Source: Thermogemmata fonticola (lineage in GTDB: Bacteria; Planctomycetota; Planctomycetia; Gemmatales; Gemmataceae). From it: a DNA stretch of 64,000 nt. Numbering within the stretch: position 1 is the first letter of the stretch; every line of letters begins with the position of its first letter. The notes beneath the pieces were generated by a model. The model had not been told where the DNA came from and ran no database searches. It saw only the letters and a list, made by a program, of their open reading frames with translations. Made by a program: the position numbers and the translations under genes. The stretch spans positions 1-64,000 of the forward strand of contig NZ_JACEFB010000019.1 of assembly GCF_013694095.1 (NCBI RefSeq), written 5' to 3'. This document shows positions 1 to 9,374 of the stretch, in pieces.

Positions 1-303
1 GTTTACCTGCCCAGGCAAACCTTGAGATCAAAGCATGCGATTATGGGATGATTCGAAAACAGGCAGAGGCTAAGGACAAGTTGCAATTTCGACGGTGAAT
101 CGAAAACTCTGCGGATAGGCCAAGGACAATCTCGTGCCAAAGCGCACTTTTTTCTGGGATGCGATCCGTGGATATTCTAGGATGATGGACAGCACGGCTT
201 TGCTGTTTCTGAAAGAAAAGTCGATTTGCAGAACACGTTCGGGCATACTTGGAGTCAGAGGTGAGCCGATCGACGCATCCTGAGGAATCGATCAAGAGGC
301 ATT
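1..303. other. Intergenic region upstream of hybrid kinase
   Basis: No credible gene is seen here. The first 20 bases form a near-perfect inverted repeat (GTTT-A-CCTG / CAGG-C-AAAC), which could be the terminator hairpin of a gene left of the window, although no strong T-run follows. The rest presumably carries the promoter of the kinase starting at 304. Confidence 0.4.
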
Positions 304-2271
304 ATGGCTGAGTTGGAGCGAACTCGAGTGACGCTACCCGCGGCGGTGGGCTGTCTTTATGAGCTGCGGCTGTATCCCGACGGCCGGCTGCATTATGACA
401 CCCTGTCCGGCAATTTAAAGGAGTTGACGGGGCTAAGCGATGCCGATGTGAACGCCTCATTTGCCAGCGGTCAATTTCCCCATATTCGCAATTTGTCTGA
501 GGATTTTCTGCCGTCGATTTACGAATCAGCGCGGCAATTGACACCCTGGGTCAGGGATTTGAACATCGTCAACCCACACACTCAGCGGGAGTTGTGGTTG
601 CGCATCCACGGGATACCGCGTCGTCTGGAGGATGGTAGCGTTGTCTGGTCCGGGCTGATGACGGACATCACGGACCTGAAACGCTCGGAGGCCCAACTGC
701 GGCAGGTGGTGGAAGCGCTCACTTTGAGCGAGGCACACTTGAAGGTCGCCTTGGACAGTGCCCGGATGTTCGCCTGGGACCTGGACCTGCGCACCGGGCG
801 TTGGGTAACTACCGCGCCACTGGAAGAGTTTTACGGAGTGCCGGCGGAGGAAATTGATTTTACTAGCGCAACAGGTTCGCTAGTAGCCGTACATCCGGAC
901 GATGTACCGGTGGTTGTGGCGGGGCGGCAGCGGGCCATCGAGACTGGAGAGCCGATGTGTTATGAGTTCCGGGGCCGCGTTCCAGCCGCCGACGGTTCGA
1001 CTCGTTGGTTCGCCACGCGAGGAACGGTCATTTATGACGACGCGGGCCGGCCTGTGCGGATTGTTGCCGTGACCAGTGACATCACGGAGCGGAAGCGGGC
1101 GGAGGCAGAACGGGAAGCATTTTATCGCCAAATGCTCGAAGCGCAGAAGTGGGAAAGCCTCGGAGTCTTGGCGGGTGGCGTCGCCCATGATTTCAACAAC
1201 CTCCTGACGGTTATCCTGGGAGGAGCCGGCTTGACACGCCGGGCGGTGGGAGCTTCCCCGGTGGTCAATATGTATCTGGATCAGATCGAACAAGCCTGCC
1301 ATCGCGCTGCGGAACTCTGCCGCCAACTGTTGGCTTATGCGGGACGTAGCCAACTGGCACGCACGGACAACGATGTCAACGCTGTGATACAGGCGGTAGT
1401 TGAGATGCTGTCTGGGCATTGCCGAGCGGGGCAGCAGTTGCGTATGCAACTGGCGCCGGATCTGCCTCTGATTCGGGCGGACCCTGCGCTGGTGCGGCAG
1501 GTGATTTTCAATCTCCTCACCAATGGATTGGAAGCTCTGGAAGGCCAGGCGGGAGTGGTGACCATCAGCACGGAGCGGCGGCAAATCCAAAAAGGAGAAG
1601 CGACGAAGGGCTTTGTGCTCTTGCCACCACCGGGGGAGTATGTATGCGTCTGTGTCCAGGATACCGGGATCGGAATTCCGCCGGAGTTGCACAGCCGCGT
1701 CTTCGACCCCTTTTTCTCGACCAAATTTGCTGGCCGTGGTTTGGGGTTGGCCGCTGTATTGGGAATTCTGCGCTCGCACCAAGGAGGTATCCGTCTGGAA
1801 TCCCAGATGGGTCAAGGCACGCTCCTGGAGATTTACTGGCCGATCACTCCGAGGGAAGTTGCTAAGCCGATGCAGATCGGCGAAGCCACGCCACTTGGCC
1901 CGCCCAAGGTTCTGGTGGTCGATGACGAGCTTTACATCCGAGAAGTTATCGCCTCGACGCTTCAGGAGATGGGTTACGAACCGTTGCTGGCCGCAGAAGC
2001 GGAAGGGGCATTGACACTCTGCCGCCAGTATTTGCCCCAGATTGTCCTCGCCGTGTTGGATGTGGTCATGCCCGGCATGTCCGGCGATCAACTGCTCAAA
2101 TCCCTGCGCCAGTTGTCCCCCGCCTTGCCGGTGATTATGACCAGCGGGTATACAGATGGCCGCATTCTGCCCAGCGGAGCCGATCGTATCACTTTCTTGC
2201 AAAAACCGTTTCGTCCGGAAGAGCTGATGGCCTTGGTGCGTCAGTTGCTCGGTAGCAAGGAAGCCGCATAA
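304..2271 (+). CDS. PAS-domain hybrid sensor histidine kinase with C-terminal receiver
   Basis: This is a 655-residue hybrid kinase that would autophosphorylate on His and pass phosphate to its own receiver. Residues 15-125 and about 145-265 are PAS/PAC modules, each ending in a DIT..(K/E)R(S/A)EA-type linker. The H-box GGVAHDFNNLL places the phosphorylated His at 295. The catalytic domain shows an N-box near 400-410 (FNLLTNGLEAL), the G1 box DTGIGI near 453 and a G2 box GRGLGLAAV near 477. The receiver (about 535-650) has the acidic pair D540-D541, phospho-acceptor D586 in LDVVMPGMSG, a conserved MTSG, and lysine in QKPF. No transmembrane segment is evident, so the sensor is probably cytoplasmic. 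The gene stands alone, and no output regulator lies beside it. The H-box type with DFNN is common in hybrid kinases with PAS input. Confidence 0.93.
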   Translation: MAELERTRVTLPAAVGCLYELRLYPDGRLHYDTLSGNLKELTGLSDADVNASFASGQFPHIRNLSEDFLPSIYESARQLTPWVRDLNIVNPHTQRELWLRIHGIPRRLEDGSVVWSGLMTDITDLKRSEAQLRQVVEALTLSEAHLKVALDSARMFAWDLDLRTGRWVTTAPLEEFYGVPAEEIDFTSATGSLVAVHPDDVPVVVAGRQRAIETGEPMCYEFRGRVPAADGSTRWFATRGTVIYDDAGRPVRIVAVTSDITERKRAEAEREAFYRQMLEAQKWESLGVLAGGVAHDFNNLLTVILGGAGLTRRAVGASPVVNMYLDQIEQACHRAAELCRQLLAYAGRSQLARTDNDVNAVIQAVVEMLSGHCRAGQQLRMQLAPDLPLIRADPALVRQVIFNLLTNGLEALEGQAGVVTISTERRQIQKGEATKGFVLLPPPGEYVCVCVQDTGIGIPPELHSRVFDPFFSTKFAGRGLGLAAVLGILRSHQGGIRLESQMGQGTLLEIYWPITPREVAKPMQIGEATPLGPPKVLVVDDELYIREVIASTLQEMGYEPLLAAEAEGALTLCRQYLPQIVLAVLDVVMPGMSGDQLLKSLRQLSPALPVIMTSGYTDGRILPSGADRITFLQKPFRPEELMALVRQLLGSKEAA

Positions 2272-2288
2272 TTGGCACTCTCCGCACT

Positions 2289-2304
2289 GCCCTTGTCCAA
2301 GGGC
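2289..2304 (+). terminator. Possible terminator hairpin after hybrid kinase
   Basis: GCCCTTG-TC-CAAGGGC is a perfect 7-bp stem starting 18 bases after the kinase stop codon. The tail is only moderately T-rich (gatgatattctctta), so intrinsic termination is plausible but not certain. Confidence 0.4.
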
Positions 2305-2456
2305 GATGATATTCTCTTATGCCAGTGGGAGGCTGTTTTCGGTTCCTGCTTCTTCCAACAAAGCTGACTGTTAGGGAAAGGGAGGCAAAGGGAGCATCAG
2401 GCTTGCTGGATCCTGCCTGACCACCCCTGCTTCGTACAGAATAGATTTTGACGGCG

Positions 2457-3509
2457 CTATTTCCCCAGGGCGGCGACGCGGCGTTTGAGTCCTTCTGGAG
2501 TGAACTCATCCGGTGCGAAAGTTGGTTCAAGATTGACGTTGCGGAAGTAGTAGCTGGCAAGGAGGTGGCCATCAGCGCGGTACAATTCGCTTCCCAGTTG
2601 CAGCCAGCGTTCGGCATCGAGGTAGATGCGCACGCGAACGACGCCCAAATCGGCTGGCTGATCGCCGGGTCGGATGTTGGGCGTGCCGCCAATCTCAAAA
2701 GGATCGACTTCCGGTTCGGGACAACTCCGTTCCAGGATGTGGCAGACGCGTCCATCGAGAAAATCGACGGCTTCGGTGGCGAGGTAATGGACCTGGAGCC
2801 GGCCGGCTTGGTGGCGCTGCTTCCAGACGGTGTAGGTTCGCAGCATGCCGCGATAAAGACCCGCATCGCGCACGCAGTAGCGAGAGGAGGAGCGAGCGCT
2901 TACGTCATTGAGAGCAATGTAGTGTTCGGGTCTTAGCAGGGCCTGCGGCCGGTAAGTTAGGATTTTATCTTTTCCACCTCCTTGTTCTTCGACAAAGAGC
3001 ACCCCGCGTACGGGACTACCAAGCACCTGGCGTGCACCTTCGCGCCAGATCATGCGGACCTGGATGTGAGTACGGCCCGATTCATCCGGCACATCGCCGC
3101 GAACAGCGAGGTCGATGACTTCCTGCACGGGTTCCTGCGGCGGCGCAGGTTGGCCGTATATCCGTTCCTTCTTGATCAGGGTGGCGGTCATGCCGTGTCG
3201 TACCTCCCGCTGGTAGCGTGCCAGGCACTTCTCCAGGGCTTCGACCGGCTGGTGATCGAGGAGCAGGCGCAGGAAGGCTTCCGCTTCGGGCAGGGGTTTC
3301 TGGTCGTCGTAAAACTCTTCGCCTTCTGCCAGGGGGGGAGCGGGACGGAACCAGGTCCAGCACGCCCACACCCCACCCGTTAGCACCAAAATGCTTCCAA
3401 GCAGTAAGTACCGCATCCTTCGTCCTTTCCTGGGGGGTGTCGAGCCGATGGCCTCGCCAACGGGGGCAGGAAACAGGGTGGCCGGTGGAGTCCAGTCCAT
3501 CTTACCCAT
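2457..3509 (-). CDS. Membrane-anchored DUF1571-like planctomycete protein
   Basis: This is a 350-residue protein read from an ATG at 3509, chosen because GGAGAG lies about six bases upstream; an in-frame ATG further upstream lacks such a site. A short Pro-rich cytoplasmic N-terminus is followed by one hydrophobic segment (around residues 32-52, YLLLGSILVLTGGVWACW) and a large extracytoplasmic domain. The body (CLARYQREVRHGMTATLIKKER..., later RVRIYLDAERWLQLGSELYR) resembles the DUF1571 family, whose members look like outer-membrane lipoprotein-sorting (LolA/LolB-like) folds in planctomycetes. That assignment is from pattern memory only. No operon partner: the neighbour on the left is convergent and the one on the right is divergent. 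Function unknown. Confidence 0.75.
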   Translation of the reverse strand: MGKMDWTPPATLFPAPVGEAIGSTPPRKGRRMRYLLLGSILVLTGGVWACWTWFRPAPPLAEGEEFYDDQKPLPEAEAFLRLLLDHQPVEALEKCLARYQREVRHGMTATLIKKERIYGQPAPPQEPVQEVIDLAVRGDVPDESGRTHIQVRMIWREGARQVLGSPVRGVLFVEEQGGGKDKILTYRPQALLRPEHYIALNDVSARSSSRYCVRDAGLYRGMLRTYTVWKQRHQAGRLQVHYLATEAVDFLDGRVCHILERSCPEPEVDPFEIGGTPNIRPGDQPADLGVVRVRIYLDAERWLQLGSELYRADGHLLASYYFRNVNLEPTFAPDEFTPEGLKRRVAALGK

Positions 3510-3865
3510 TTTGTCTCTCCGTGAAATGAATAAGGAATCTGCGGAAATTGTCCGCCCACTTCCCAATCCGACGCCGCTTACCCGGTCTGCATACTCGTGC
3601 TAGCTTGTCCCGCTGGGGCCGGACAAATGCAGTTGCATCCCGGACGGGCCGATAGTATCCAACATCGAGAAAAAAGCGAGAGGACTTGGACGACACCCCA
3701 AACACCTTTCGGAAACGCAGGGAACCGATTCGGTGGAACGGATTCGTGCCTGACTTGAGCTATCGAAGCGATTCCAGAGGATGTGCCGGCGAGAAACTGT
3801 CGCCCTGATCCGTTTGAAGATTTGGAATGCGGGCAGGCGCATGAGTGATGAGGAGTGAGACGGTT
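3510..3865. other. Divergent promoter region
   Basis: A 356-base spacer lies between the divergent DUF1571-like gene and the alpha/beta hydrolase gene. It must hold both promoters. I see no RNA gene, no convincing ORF and no repeat in it. Confidence 0.5.
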
Positions 3866-4717
3866 ATGGGACGTTGGGTAATCGGGTCAGTGGGAATCGG
3901 TCTATTGGCGACGGCCATCGCTTGGGCGGGTCCCTTGCGCTGGCGGGGAGAGAAGCACCAAGTATCACTTCCGCCTTCTGCGGTTCCGATTGTGCATCAG
4001 ACGTACTGCCTGGCTTGGTCAGCCGCCGCTGCGGAACCATCCCGCTTCCCAGCCGGCAAGCCTTTGGTGTGGGTGGTGGATGGTGCCGGAGACTTGAAAG
4101 GTTGCTCGACGGCTTTAGCGCATGCGAATGCCGTGGCAGGAAATCCGGTGGAATTGGCCGTATTTCCCTGGTCCCATGGCTATCGCCGCCTGCTGAAGGA
4201 TCAGATAGACGGCGGACATGCACGGCGGCAGGGAGCGCGCCTAGCTGAGGCGATTTGGGACCAGCGGCAGCGGCAGCCGGACCGGCGAATGGTCCTGGTG
4301 GCTCATAGCGCGGGTTGTGCCGTAGCTTTGGGAGCGGGTGATGTTCTCCCACCGGATAGCCTGGATCGTATCTTGTTGCTGGCTCCCAGCGTGTCCGCGG
4401 GTTATGATCTGCGCCCGACTTTACTCTCCGCACGGGAAGGAGTAGACGTTTTCTGCAGCAAGCGAGATTGGGTAGCCTTAGGCTTCGTTGTGCGGGTGGT
4501 GGGAACAACTGACAATTTCTGGTCGGGGACCGCCGCCGGCCGATGGGGCTTTCGCCAAGCCCAGCAGGCCGCCCAAGATCCTTTGATTGCCCGCCGCTTG
4601 CGGCAGCACTTCTGGTCTCCGGAGGTGGCGTGGACGGGGCATCACGGCGGCCATCATGGCATGCACGCTCCAGGATTCATCCATACCTTTCTCATGCCGT
4701 TGATCCTGGGTCAATGA
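3866..4717 (+). CDS. Secreted alpha/beta-hydrolase-like protein
   Basis: The 283-residue product begins with a hydrophobic signal or anchor (MGRWVIGSVGIGLLATAIAWAG). It carries the nucleophile-elbow sequence VLVAHSAGCAVALG, matching G/A-x-S-x-G of alpha/beta hydrolases, within a fold order consistent with that family (strand VWVVDGAGDL, then the elbow, then LLLAPSVSAGYDL). A His-rich stretch near the C-terminus (TGHHGGHHGMHAPGFIHTF) probably contains the catalytic His. Start at 3866 is preferred because AGGAG lies ten bases upstream; GTG at 3845 or ATG at 3848 would add six or seven residues. Substrate unknown. The gene is followed after 96 bases by the outer-membrane barrel gene on the same strand, so the two could be co-transcribed. 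Confidence 0.78.
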   Translation: MGRWVIGSVGIGLLATAIAWAGPLRWRGEKHQVSLPPSAVPIVHQTYCLAWSAAAAEPSRFPAGKPLVWVVDGAGDLKGCSTALAHANAVAGNPVELAVFPWSHGYRRLLKDQIDGGHARRQGARLAEAIWDQRQRQPDRRMVLVAHSAGCAVALGAGDVLPPDSLDRILLLAPSVSAGYDLRPTLLSAREGVDVFCSKRDWVALGFVVRVVGTTDNFWSGTAAGRWGFRQAQQAAQDPLIARRLRQHFWSPEVAWTGHHGGHHGMHAPGFIHTFLMPLILGQ

Positions 4718-4813
4718 CCCCTCCACCTCCGCCGTGCGTTTCATGGACCTGTCCGCTGTGAGGTTTGCAGGCGGATCACACGGTTCATCCGCTGCTTGCC
4801 AGGAGCCGAAGAT

Positions 4814-6097
4814 ATGCTGGTCAGAGCGAAACGGCGCAGTGATCGTGGGAACACGGTGGGAGTGCATCTGCTGCTAAGCCTGGGGGTATTGGGGGGTGTG
4901 GTGTTTTCGGGGACATTCCTCTGGGCTCAGGATACCTCGCCGCCTGGTGCTACGCCGCCGGCCAGCACGTTGGCTCCAACCCCGCCCTCTTCCGATGCTC
5001 CTCTGCCTCTAGTCCCTCCCCCAGCAACGACGGGTTCAGACGATCCCGCAACCGTTCCTGGCACGTCGTCTCCGCCGGGGCTGGAGTATGATCCCCGCTA
5101 TCTCTATCTGCCACCGGTAGCACCGCGGCGTGGTCCCGACGTATGTTACCCGCCGGGCCGCTGGTGGGTTCGCCCGGCCCTGGAGTTGGCCTGGTGGCCG
5201 GTTCCGCCCCTGCAACAGAACCTGCGCTTGGCCATCCCTGACCAAGATGGCTCGGCTTTCCTCGGCCCGTATCTGTTGACAGCCGGCCGCGATGTACCCA
5301 CGTTTCAAGCTGCGTTCTCTCTTAATGGGGGGTTCTGGCTGGATTCTCTCAACCGCTGGGGAGTGGAAGCGGGTTTGTTCGTGCTCGGCGGCAACGCCAC
5401 GATTTTTCCAGGTTACGCCCCGGAAATGCTCGTGCTCTTCCCGGACGGAGTGCGAGGTGGTGCGCCTCAGTTACTCGTCTTTCCACCGGGAACCCCTCTG
5501 CTCGACGTCTTCCCGCTCACCTACACCTCCTGGTACATCACGGCGGATGTGAACTACCGCCACAATTTGCTCTGCACACCGCAGTACCGCCTGGACCTGC
5601 TGTTGGGTTACCGTCATGCCTTCGCTCAGGACGAGTTATACTTCGGCGAACCGCCAGATGGGAGCACGGTTGATCAGCATCGCTTTAATCGTTTGGCAGC
5701 GTCCAATCCGTTCCACGGGGGGCAAGTGGGACTGGCGGGGGAATATCGTGGCGGGCCATGGTTCGTCGCGGGAGCGGTGAAAGTGGCCTGGGGAGTGGTC
5801 ACCCCGAAGATCGAAAGCACCGGCTTGTTCACCGGCACGTTCGCACCGGGACCGGCTGCCTGGCAACGCCCTGCGGGGCTAGATAGCCGCTGGGGAGAGC
5901 GTTTCGCCGTCCTGCCTGCGTTGGAGGTGACCGTGGGCCGGCAAGTGGGCAACCACCTCCGCTTGTATGCTGGCTATACCTTTCATTACCTGAGTCGCTC
6001 CATCCGCCTAGCCGACGCGTTGGATCCCCGGACCACTCCCCGACTGACAGACCTGTGGCTGCAATCCCTCAGCTTGGGTTTAGAGGCCCGCTTCTAA
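4814..6097 (+). CDS. BBP7-type outer-membrane beta-barrel protein
   Basis: The product has 427 residues from the ATG at 4814, which has AGGAG eight bases upstream. A signal peptide (LLLSLGVLGGVVFSGTFLWAQ) is followed by a low-complexity Pro/Ala/Thr linker to about residue 85. The rest alternates aromatic and small residues in barrel-like strands (GGFWLDSLNRWGVEAGLFVL, YRLDLLLGYRHAF, LRLYAGYTFHYLSRS) and ends LSLGLEARF with a terminal Phe, the usual outer-membrane insertion signal. This arrangement matches the BBP7 barrel family that is abundant in planctomycetes. Role in the envelope is not known. Confidence 0.82.
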   Translation: MLVRAKRRSDRGNTVGVHLLLSLGVLGGVVFSGTFLWAQDTSPPGATPPASTLAPTPPSSDAPLPLVPPPATTGSDDPATVPGTSSPPGLEYDPRYLYLPPVAPRRGPDVCYPPGRWWVRPALELAWWPVPPLQQNLRLAIPDQDGSAFLGPYLLTAGRDVPTFQAAFSLNGGFWLDSLNRWGVEAGLFVLGGNATIFPGYAPEMLVLFPDGVRGGAPQLLVFPPGTPLLDVFPLTYTSWYITADVNYRHNLLCTPQYRLDLLLGYRHAFAQDELYFGEPPDGSTVDQHRFNRLAASNPFHGGQVGLAGEYRGGPWFVAGAVKVAWGVVTPKIESTGLFTGTFAPGPAAWQRPAGLDSRWGERFAVLPALEVTVGRQVGNHLRLYAGYTFHYLSRSIRLADALDPRTTPRLTDLWLQSLSLGLEARF

Positions 6098-6241
6098 CAG
6101 GAAATGAAAGCACCAAAAATGCTGTGCCGCCGGCGATGATACCAGCGGCGACGAGCAGGTTTGGTTCTCTAAAAGCGAACCGAGGGGTGCGGTCAGATCG
6201 CAGCGATTGAGTCTGCGGTACGATAGAGCGAGCGAACTCCC

Positions 6242-7537
6242 TCACTTCTGGCTGCTTGGGGGGTCCACCAATCGGCCTAGGAACAGGATACTCCCGGTTT
6301 GCTGGTCACGAATCAGGAACAAGAAAGGCCGATCGGCTCGGAAAATCTTTGGAGTAGGACGCGTAGCACTTAGGGCGAACACAATCGCTGTGGCTGCTGC
6401 GGCTTCTGTCCCTTCTTCGTTGACTTCGACGAAGGCTTTGTGCAGCACATGGGAAATGAACAGCTTCTCCGGACCGCTGTGCATACCGCTAAAGTCGGCC
6501 TCCTTCGTCGTGAAAGCCTTCTTGATGCCCAGTGCTTTCAGCGGCTCGTTCAGCAAATACGGTTGTTGCATTTCTAACCGGAAGTGCGGCAAGAAGACCT
6601 CAACTTTCCCGGCAGGCCTCAAAGCGCCCAGAATCTGCGTCAACTTTTCAGCACTGAGTTGCTTTTCCAAATCCGGCAACCCGTCGTGCTTCCTCGGCAA
6701 GAGTATGGTCATGCTCAACCGTTTGCCGACATAAGGCAGGTCCAGAACCTGCAAGTCAGGAGTTTCTGCATACAAGCAGTCCTTGGGATTGGATTGGTAC
6801 ATCAAAGGCACCTTGACCTGACTGCCGTCGAGGCGGGTGAACGGCTGCTCCTGGGTTTTCTTTTTGTCGAACTGTGATAGCCAATCCCCTTTGAAGTAGA
6901 TGGCATTGGTCAGCACCGCCCTTGTGAGCGGTGTGATAGCTCTCGGGGGTATCAGGTCCTTGATCTTCTCACGGGTTTCATTTTCGACCCATTTGTTGAT
7001 TGTGTTGCGCGCTTGTTCTGGCTCAGAGATGAAATCCACGTCGAACAGTCCGGCTCGGAAATCTTGTTGGAGGAGCTTCTTATACTCCGCCCGCCAGGGA
7101 TAGCCCTGTTGAGCCCAAAGGGCGTTGGCAGTACTGAGGGTGAAACCTCGCTTGGCCGGGTCGCCTCCATTAAGGTCACGCAACAACGCACCAAAGGCGG
7201 CATAGGCCTGGTCGGGCAGATGCAAGGTGCGGATCATCTCGGCTTGTGTCTCACCGCGAGCACCGGCAGCGGCCATCGCCAACGCGGTGGAAATGCTAAA
7301 CGGCGAGAGGAAGTGGTTGCCTTTCGGGTCTTTCGCTACGAGTTGGGCATAGAGATTGAAAGCAAAGCGGGTGTTGCCTTCCACCAAAGGCCTCAATTGT
7401 TGCTGAGGTACCGCACGGGGTTCCTCCGTCCAGCCGCGGGGCGACGCGATCACCGCCAGGCTCACGACCAATCCTGACACCACTCCAAAGCCCCAAGTTC
7501 GGGCACATGTTGGATACCACCCAGGTTTTCGCTGCAT
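6242..7537 (-). CDS. Serpin-family protease inhibitor, secreted
   Basis: This is a full-length serpin of 431 residues. An N-terminal hydrophobic segment (about 17-32) suggests export. Serpin core features are clear: SPFSISTALAMAAAGARGET near 78-97, TNAIYFKGDW near 210-219, FLPHFRLE near 315-322, HKAFVEVNEEGTEAAAATA near 366-384, and FLFLIRDQQTGSILFLGRL near 405-422. The hinge E374-E375-G-T-E-A-A-A-A is of the inhibitory type, with small residues that allow loop insertion. Counting from P17 at E374 places the scissile bond at S390-A391. GGAGG seven bases upstream supports the start. Serpins trap serine or cysteine proteases irreversibly; the target is unknown. An S41 protease, itself not a classical serpin target, is the only protease of note in the window. 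Confidence 0.95.
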   Translation of the reverse strand: MQRKPGWYPTCARTWGFGVVSGLVVSLAVIASPRGWTEEPRAVPQQQLRPLVEGNTRFAFNLYAQLVAKDPKGNHFLSPFSISTALAMAAAGARGETQAEMIRTLHLPDQAYAAFGALLRDLNGGDPAKRGFTLSTANALWAQQGYPWRAEYKKLLQQDFRAGLFDVDFISEPEQARNTINKWVENETREKIKDLIPPRAITPLTRAVLTNAIYFKGDWLSQFDKKKTQEQPFTRLDGSQVKVPLMYQSNPKDCLYAETPDLQVLDLPYVGKRLSMTILLPRKHDGLPDLEKQLSAEKLTQILGALRPAGKVEVFLPHFRLEMQQPYLLNEPLKALGIKKAFTTKEADFSGMHSGPEKLFISHVLHKAFVEVNEEGTEAAAATAIVFALSATRPTPKIFRADRPFLFLIRDQQTGSILFLGRLVDPPSSQK

Positions 7538-7931
7538 AACAGGTCCTCCGTCGAGTTGACTCCCCTCAGTGGAGGGAGCGGTGTTCCTGATGTGGCTCTC
7601 GTAACCTCCCGCTACAGTATTCGACGAAGACGGACCGGTTTGGTTTTGTCACGGATATTTTGGTTTTGTCAAGGATGCGTTACGAGGAGATGGGGTGGAA
7701 ATACTTTGATCTAAAAGAAGCTCTGACTGCGGGAATAACTTTCTGTTTTAGAGCAGCGGGGCTTTTTTCCGCTTCGACCCGTGGCCTGTCCCCAAGGGGC
7801 AAAGATTGAAACATAAATAAAGAAGGCCGGGTGGCAGGCATCCCGTGAGCCTATCTTTGCCGCTCACGGCGCTCCCCGGCTCCCCCTGATTTTCGCTGTT
7901 GCAGTCGTAACCGATCCAAGGGCGGTGGGCT
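7538..7931. other. Intergenic region with 20-bp-period direct repeat
   Basis: The 394-base spacer between the PDZ gene and the serpin gene (both on the minus strand) shows no credible gene. It contains two copies of TTTGGTTTTGTCAMGGAT at 7639-7656 and 7659-7676, differing at one base, about 100-140 bases upstream of the serpin start. The spacing of two helical turns would fit a dimeric operator, but this is inference. Confidence 0.5.
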
Positions 7932-9374
7932 TTAGTCTTTCCTCTTTTCCCTGTCCTCCTTCGGAGCTGAATCTTTGTCACGGAGTCGAGGTTGTAATTG
8001 CTGGTTCTTCAAGCCCGGAAGCCCAATTTGCTGGAGCAATTCCTTGATCACGGGCCGGTATTTTTCGGGGACTTGGTCCAGCTTGTCCGCTTCCACTTTG
8101 TTGTCCCCATCGATGATGAGGATTTTTTCGATGGGTTTGGAGTCGTTCTGCGAGCCGGTGATGGTGTATTGAACGCCATCATCCACGGCCTTGATGGTGA
8201 ACTGTCCGTTCAAATACGTGATGGAAACACTGCGGGCTTTGCCACCGCCTGGCAGGGGGAAAGCTGGGTCCGGGAAGAGGGGGAATCTCTCGAAATCGAA
8301 ACCCGGCTCGATACCGCCCCGCCGTAGATCGGGAATGCGAGGACGCGGCCGATCTTCCCGCTTGATCTCTGGCAAGGTGATATCTTTCAGTTCCACGCGC
8401 TTGCCTTTGCGTAGGACTACCGCGGTGACTTTTTCCCCAGCCTTGATGGTTTGAACCAACCGGGCGAAGGCTTCGGGGTCATCCGGGACTGGCTTACCGG
8501 CGAATTCCAGCACAATGTCATGGACTTTGAAGCCCGCTTTTTCCGCCGGTGTGTCGGGGAGAACGTCCGTCACGAGAATGCCCCGGTCCGGCTCCAGCCC
8601 CAACTGCTCGGCCAAGGCTTCCGGAATCCGTTGCATGCGGATGCCCAGACGGGGGCGGTCTCCCGGCGCGGGGAAGAAGGGGAACAGGTCGTCTCCCAAT
8701 CCTGGGCCGACAAGAACACGGGGTTGGCCGATGGCTTGGAGCATCAGTTGTGTCGCTTCTTCCAGTTTGCGGATCGCTTCGGGGTCATTGGGATTTTCCA
8801 AAAGTTGGCGGAAGGCTTCCTCCCGTAGTTTCTGCGCTTTGTCGAACAGCTCCCGATCAATGCCTGGGATGTTGCCCGGTAAACGAGGCAGGACCAAGCC
8901 TGGGGGCATTATCACCCCTCCGTCCCCTGGCGGGAACAGAGGTCGACCGGGGCGATCCCGCGGCGGATCCAGGGGACGCACGGACGGACGCTCGGCTTGT
9001 AAAGTCCGGCCAATGAGCTGCTTTTCGACAGCTTCCAACTCCTTGCGGATGGCATCGACATTTTCCCCTTTGCGAGCCGCTGCTTCCACAGCTTCCCGTA
9101 AAGCTAGTAACTCCTTCGGGGGATTGGTTTGATCCGGTGCAATCTTCAATCCTTGCTGTAACGCCTTTTCCAAGTTCTGAAGTGCCTCTTGAATCTCTGT
9201 GACATTCACGCCGCGCTTGTCCGCCATCTGCACGGCATCCCGCAAGTCTGCTAATACCGCTGCTTTCGGCTCGTCCGCGGTGGACCAGGCGACACCCCAG
9301 CCGAGCAGGAGCGCCGCGCAACTTACCACCATCATTGCCGCTAGCCAACGTTGGACGTATTGCCTGTTCATCAT
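7932..9374 (-). CDS. Secreted coiled-coil/PDZ-domain protein
   Basis: The product is 480 residues from the second of two close ATGs (9374), which has AGGAGG at ideal spacing; the ATG at 9380 sits one base from it. A signal peptide (WLAAMMVVSCAALLLGWGVAWS) leads into helical, charged repeats at about 35-125 (ALREAVEAAARKGENVDAIRK and a similar earlier unit), a Pro-rich linker, another helical stretch, and one PDZ domain at about 240-330 (RPRLGIRM...GILVTDVLPDTPAEKAGFKVHDIVLEFAGKPV). No protease domain is attached, so it is not a DegP-type enzyme; the PDZ may bind C-termini of periplasmic proteins. The C-terminal part has a short domain with ITYLNGQFTIK and a highly charged tail. Confidence 0.85.
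   Translation of the reverse strand: MMNRQYVQRWLAAMMVVSCAALLLGWGVAWSTADEPKAAVLADLRDAVQMADKRGVNVTEIQEALQNLEKALQQGLKIAPDQTNPPKELLALREAVEAAARKGENVDAIRKELEAVEKQLIGRTLQAERPSVRPLDPPRDRPGRPLFPPGDGGVIMPPGLVLPRLPGNIPGIDRELFDKAQKLREEAFRQLLENPNDPEAIRKLEEATQLMLQAIGQPRVLVGPGLGDDLFPFFPAPGDRPRLGIRMQRIPEALAEQLGLEPDRGILVTDVLPDTPAEKAGFKVHDIVLEFAGKPVPDDPEAFARLVQTIKAGEKVTAVVLRKGKRVELKDITLPEIKREDRPRPRIPDLRRGGIEPGFDFERFPLFPDPAFPLPGGGKARSVSITYLNGQFTIKAVDDGVQYTITGSQNDSKPIEKILIIDGDNKVEADKLDQVPEKYRPVIKELLQQIGLPGLKNQQLQPRLRDKDSAPKEDREKRKD

Noticed and set aside
880-2202. Long open frame of about 440 residues on the minus strand across the hybrid kinase gene
   Set aside because: It is antisense to clear PAS, H-box and receiver coding sequence, and its translation shows no family features; GC-rich codon use keeps antisense frames open.
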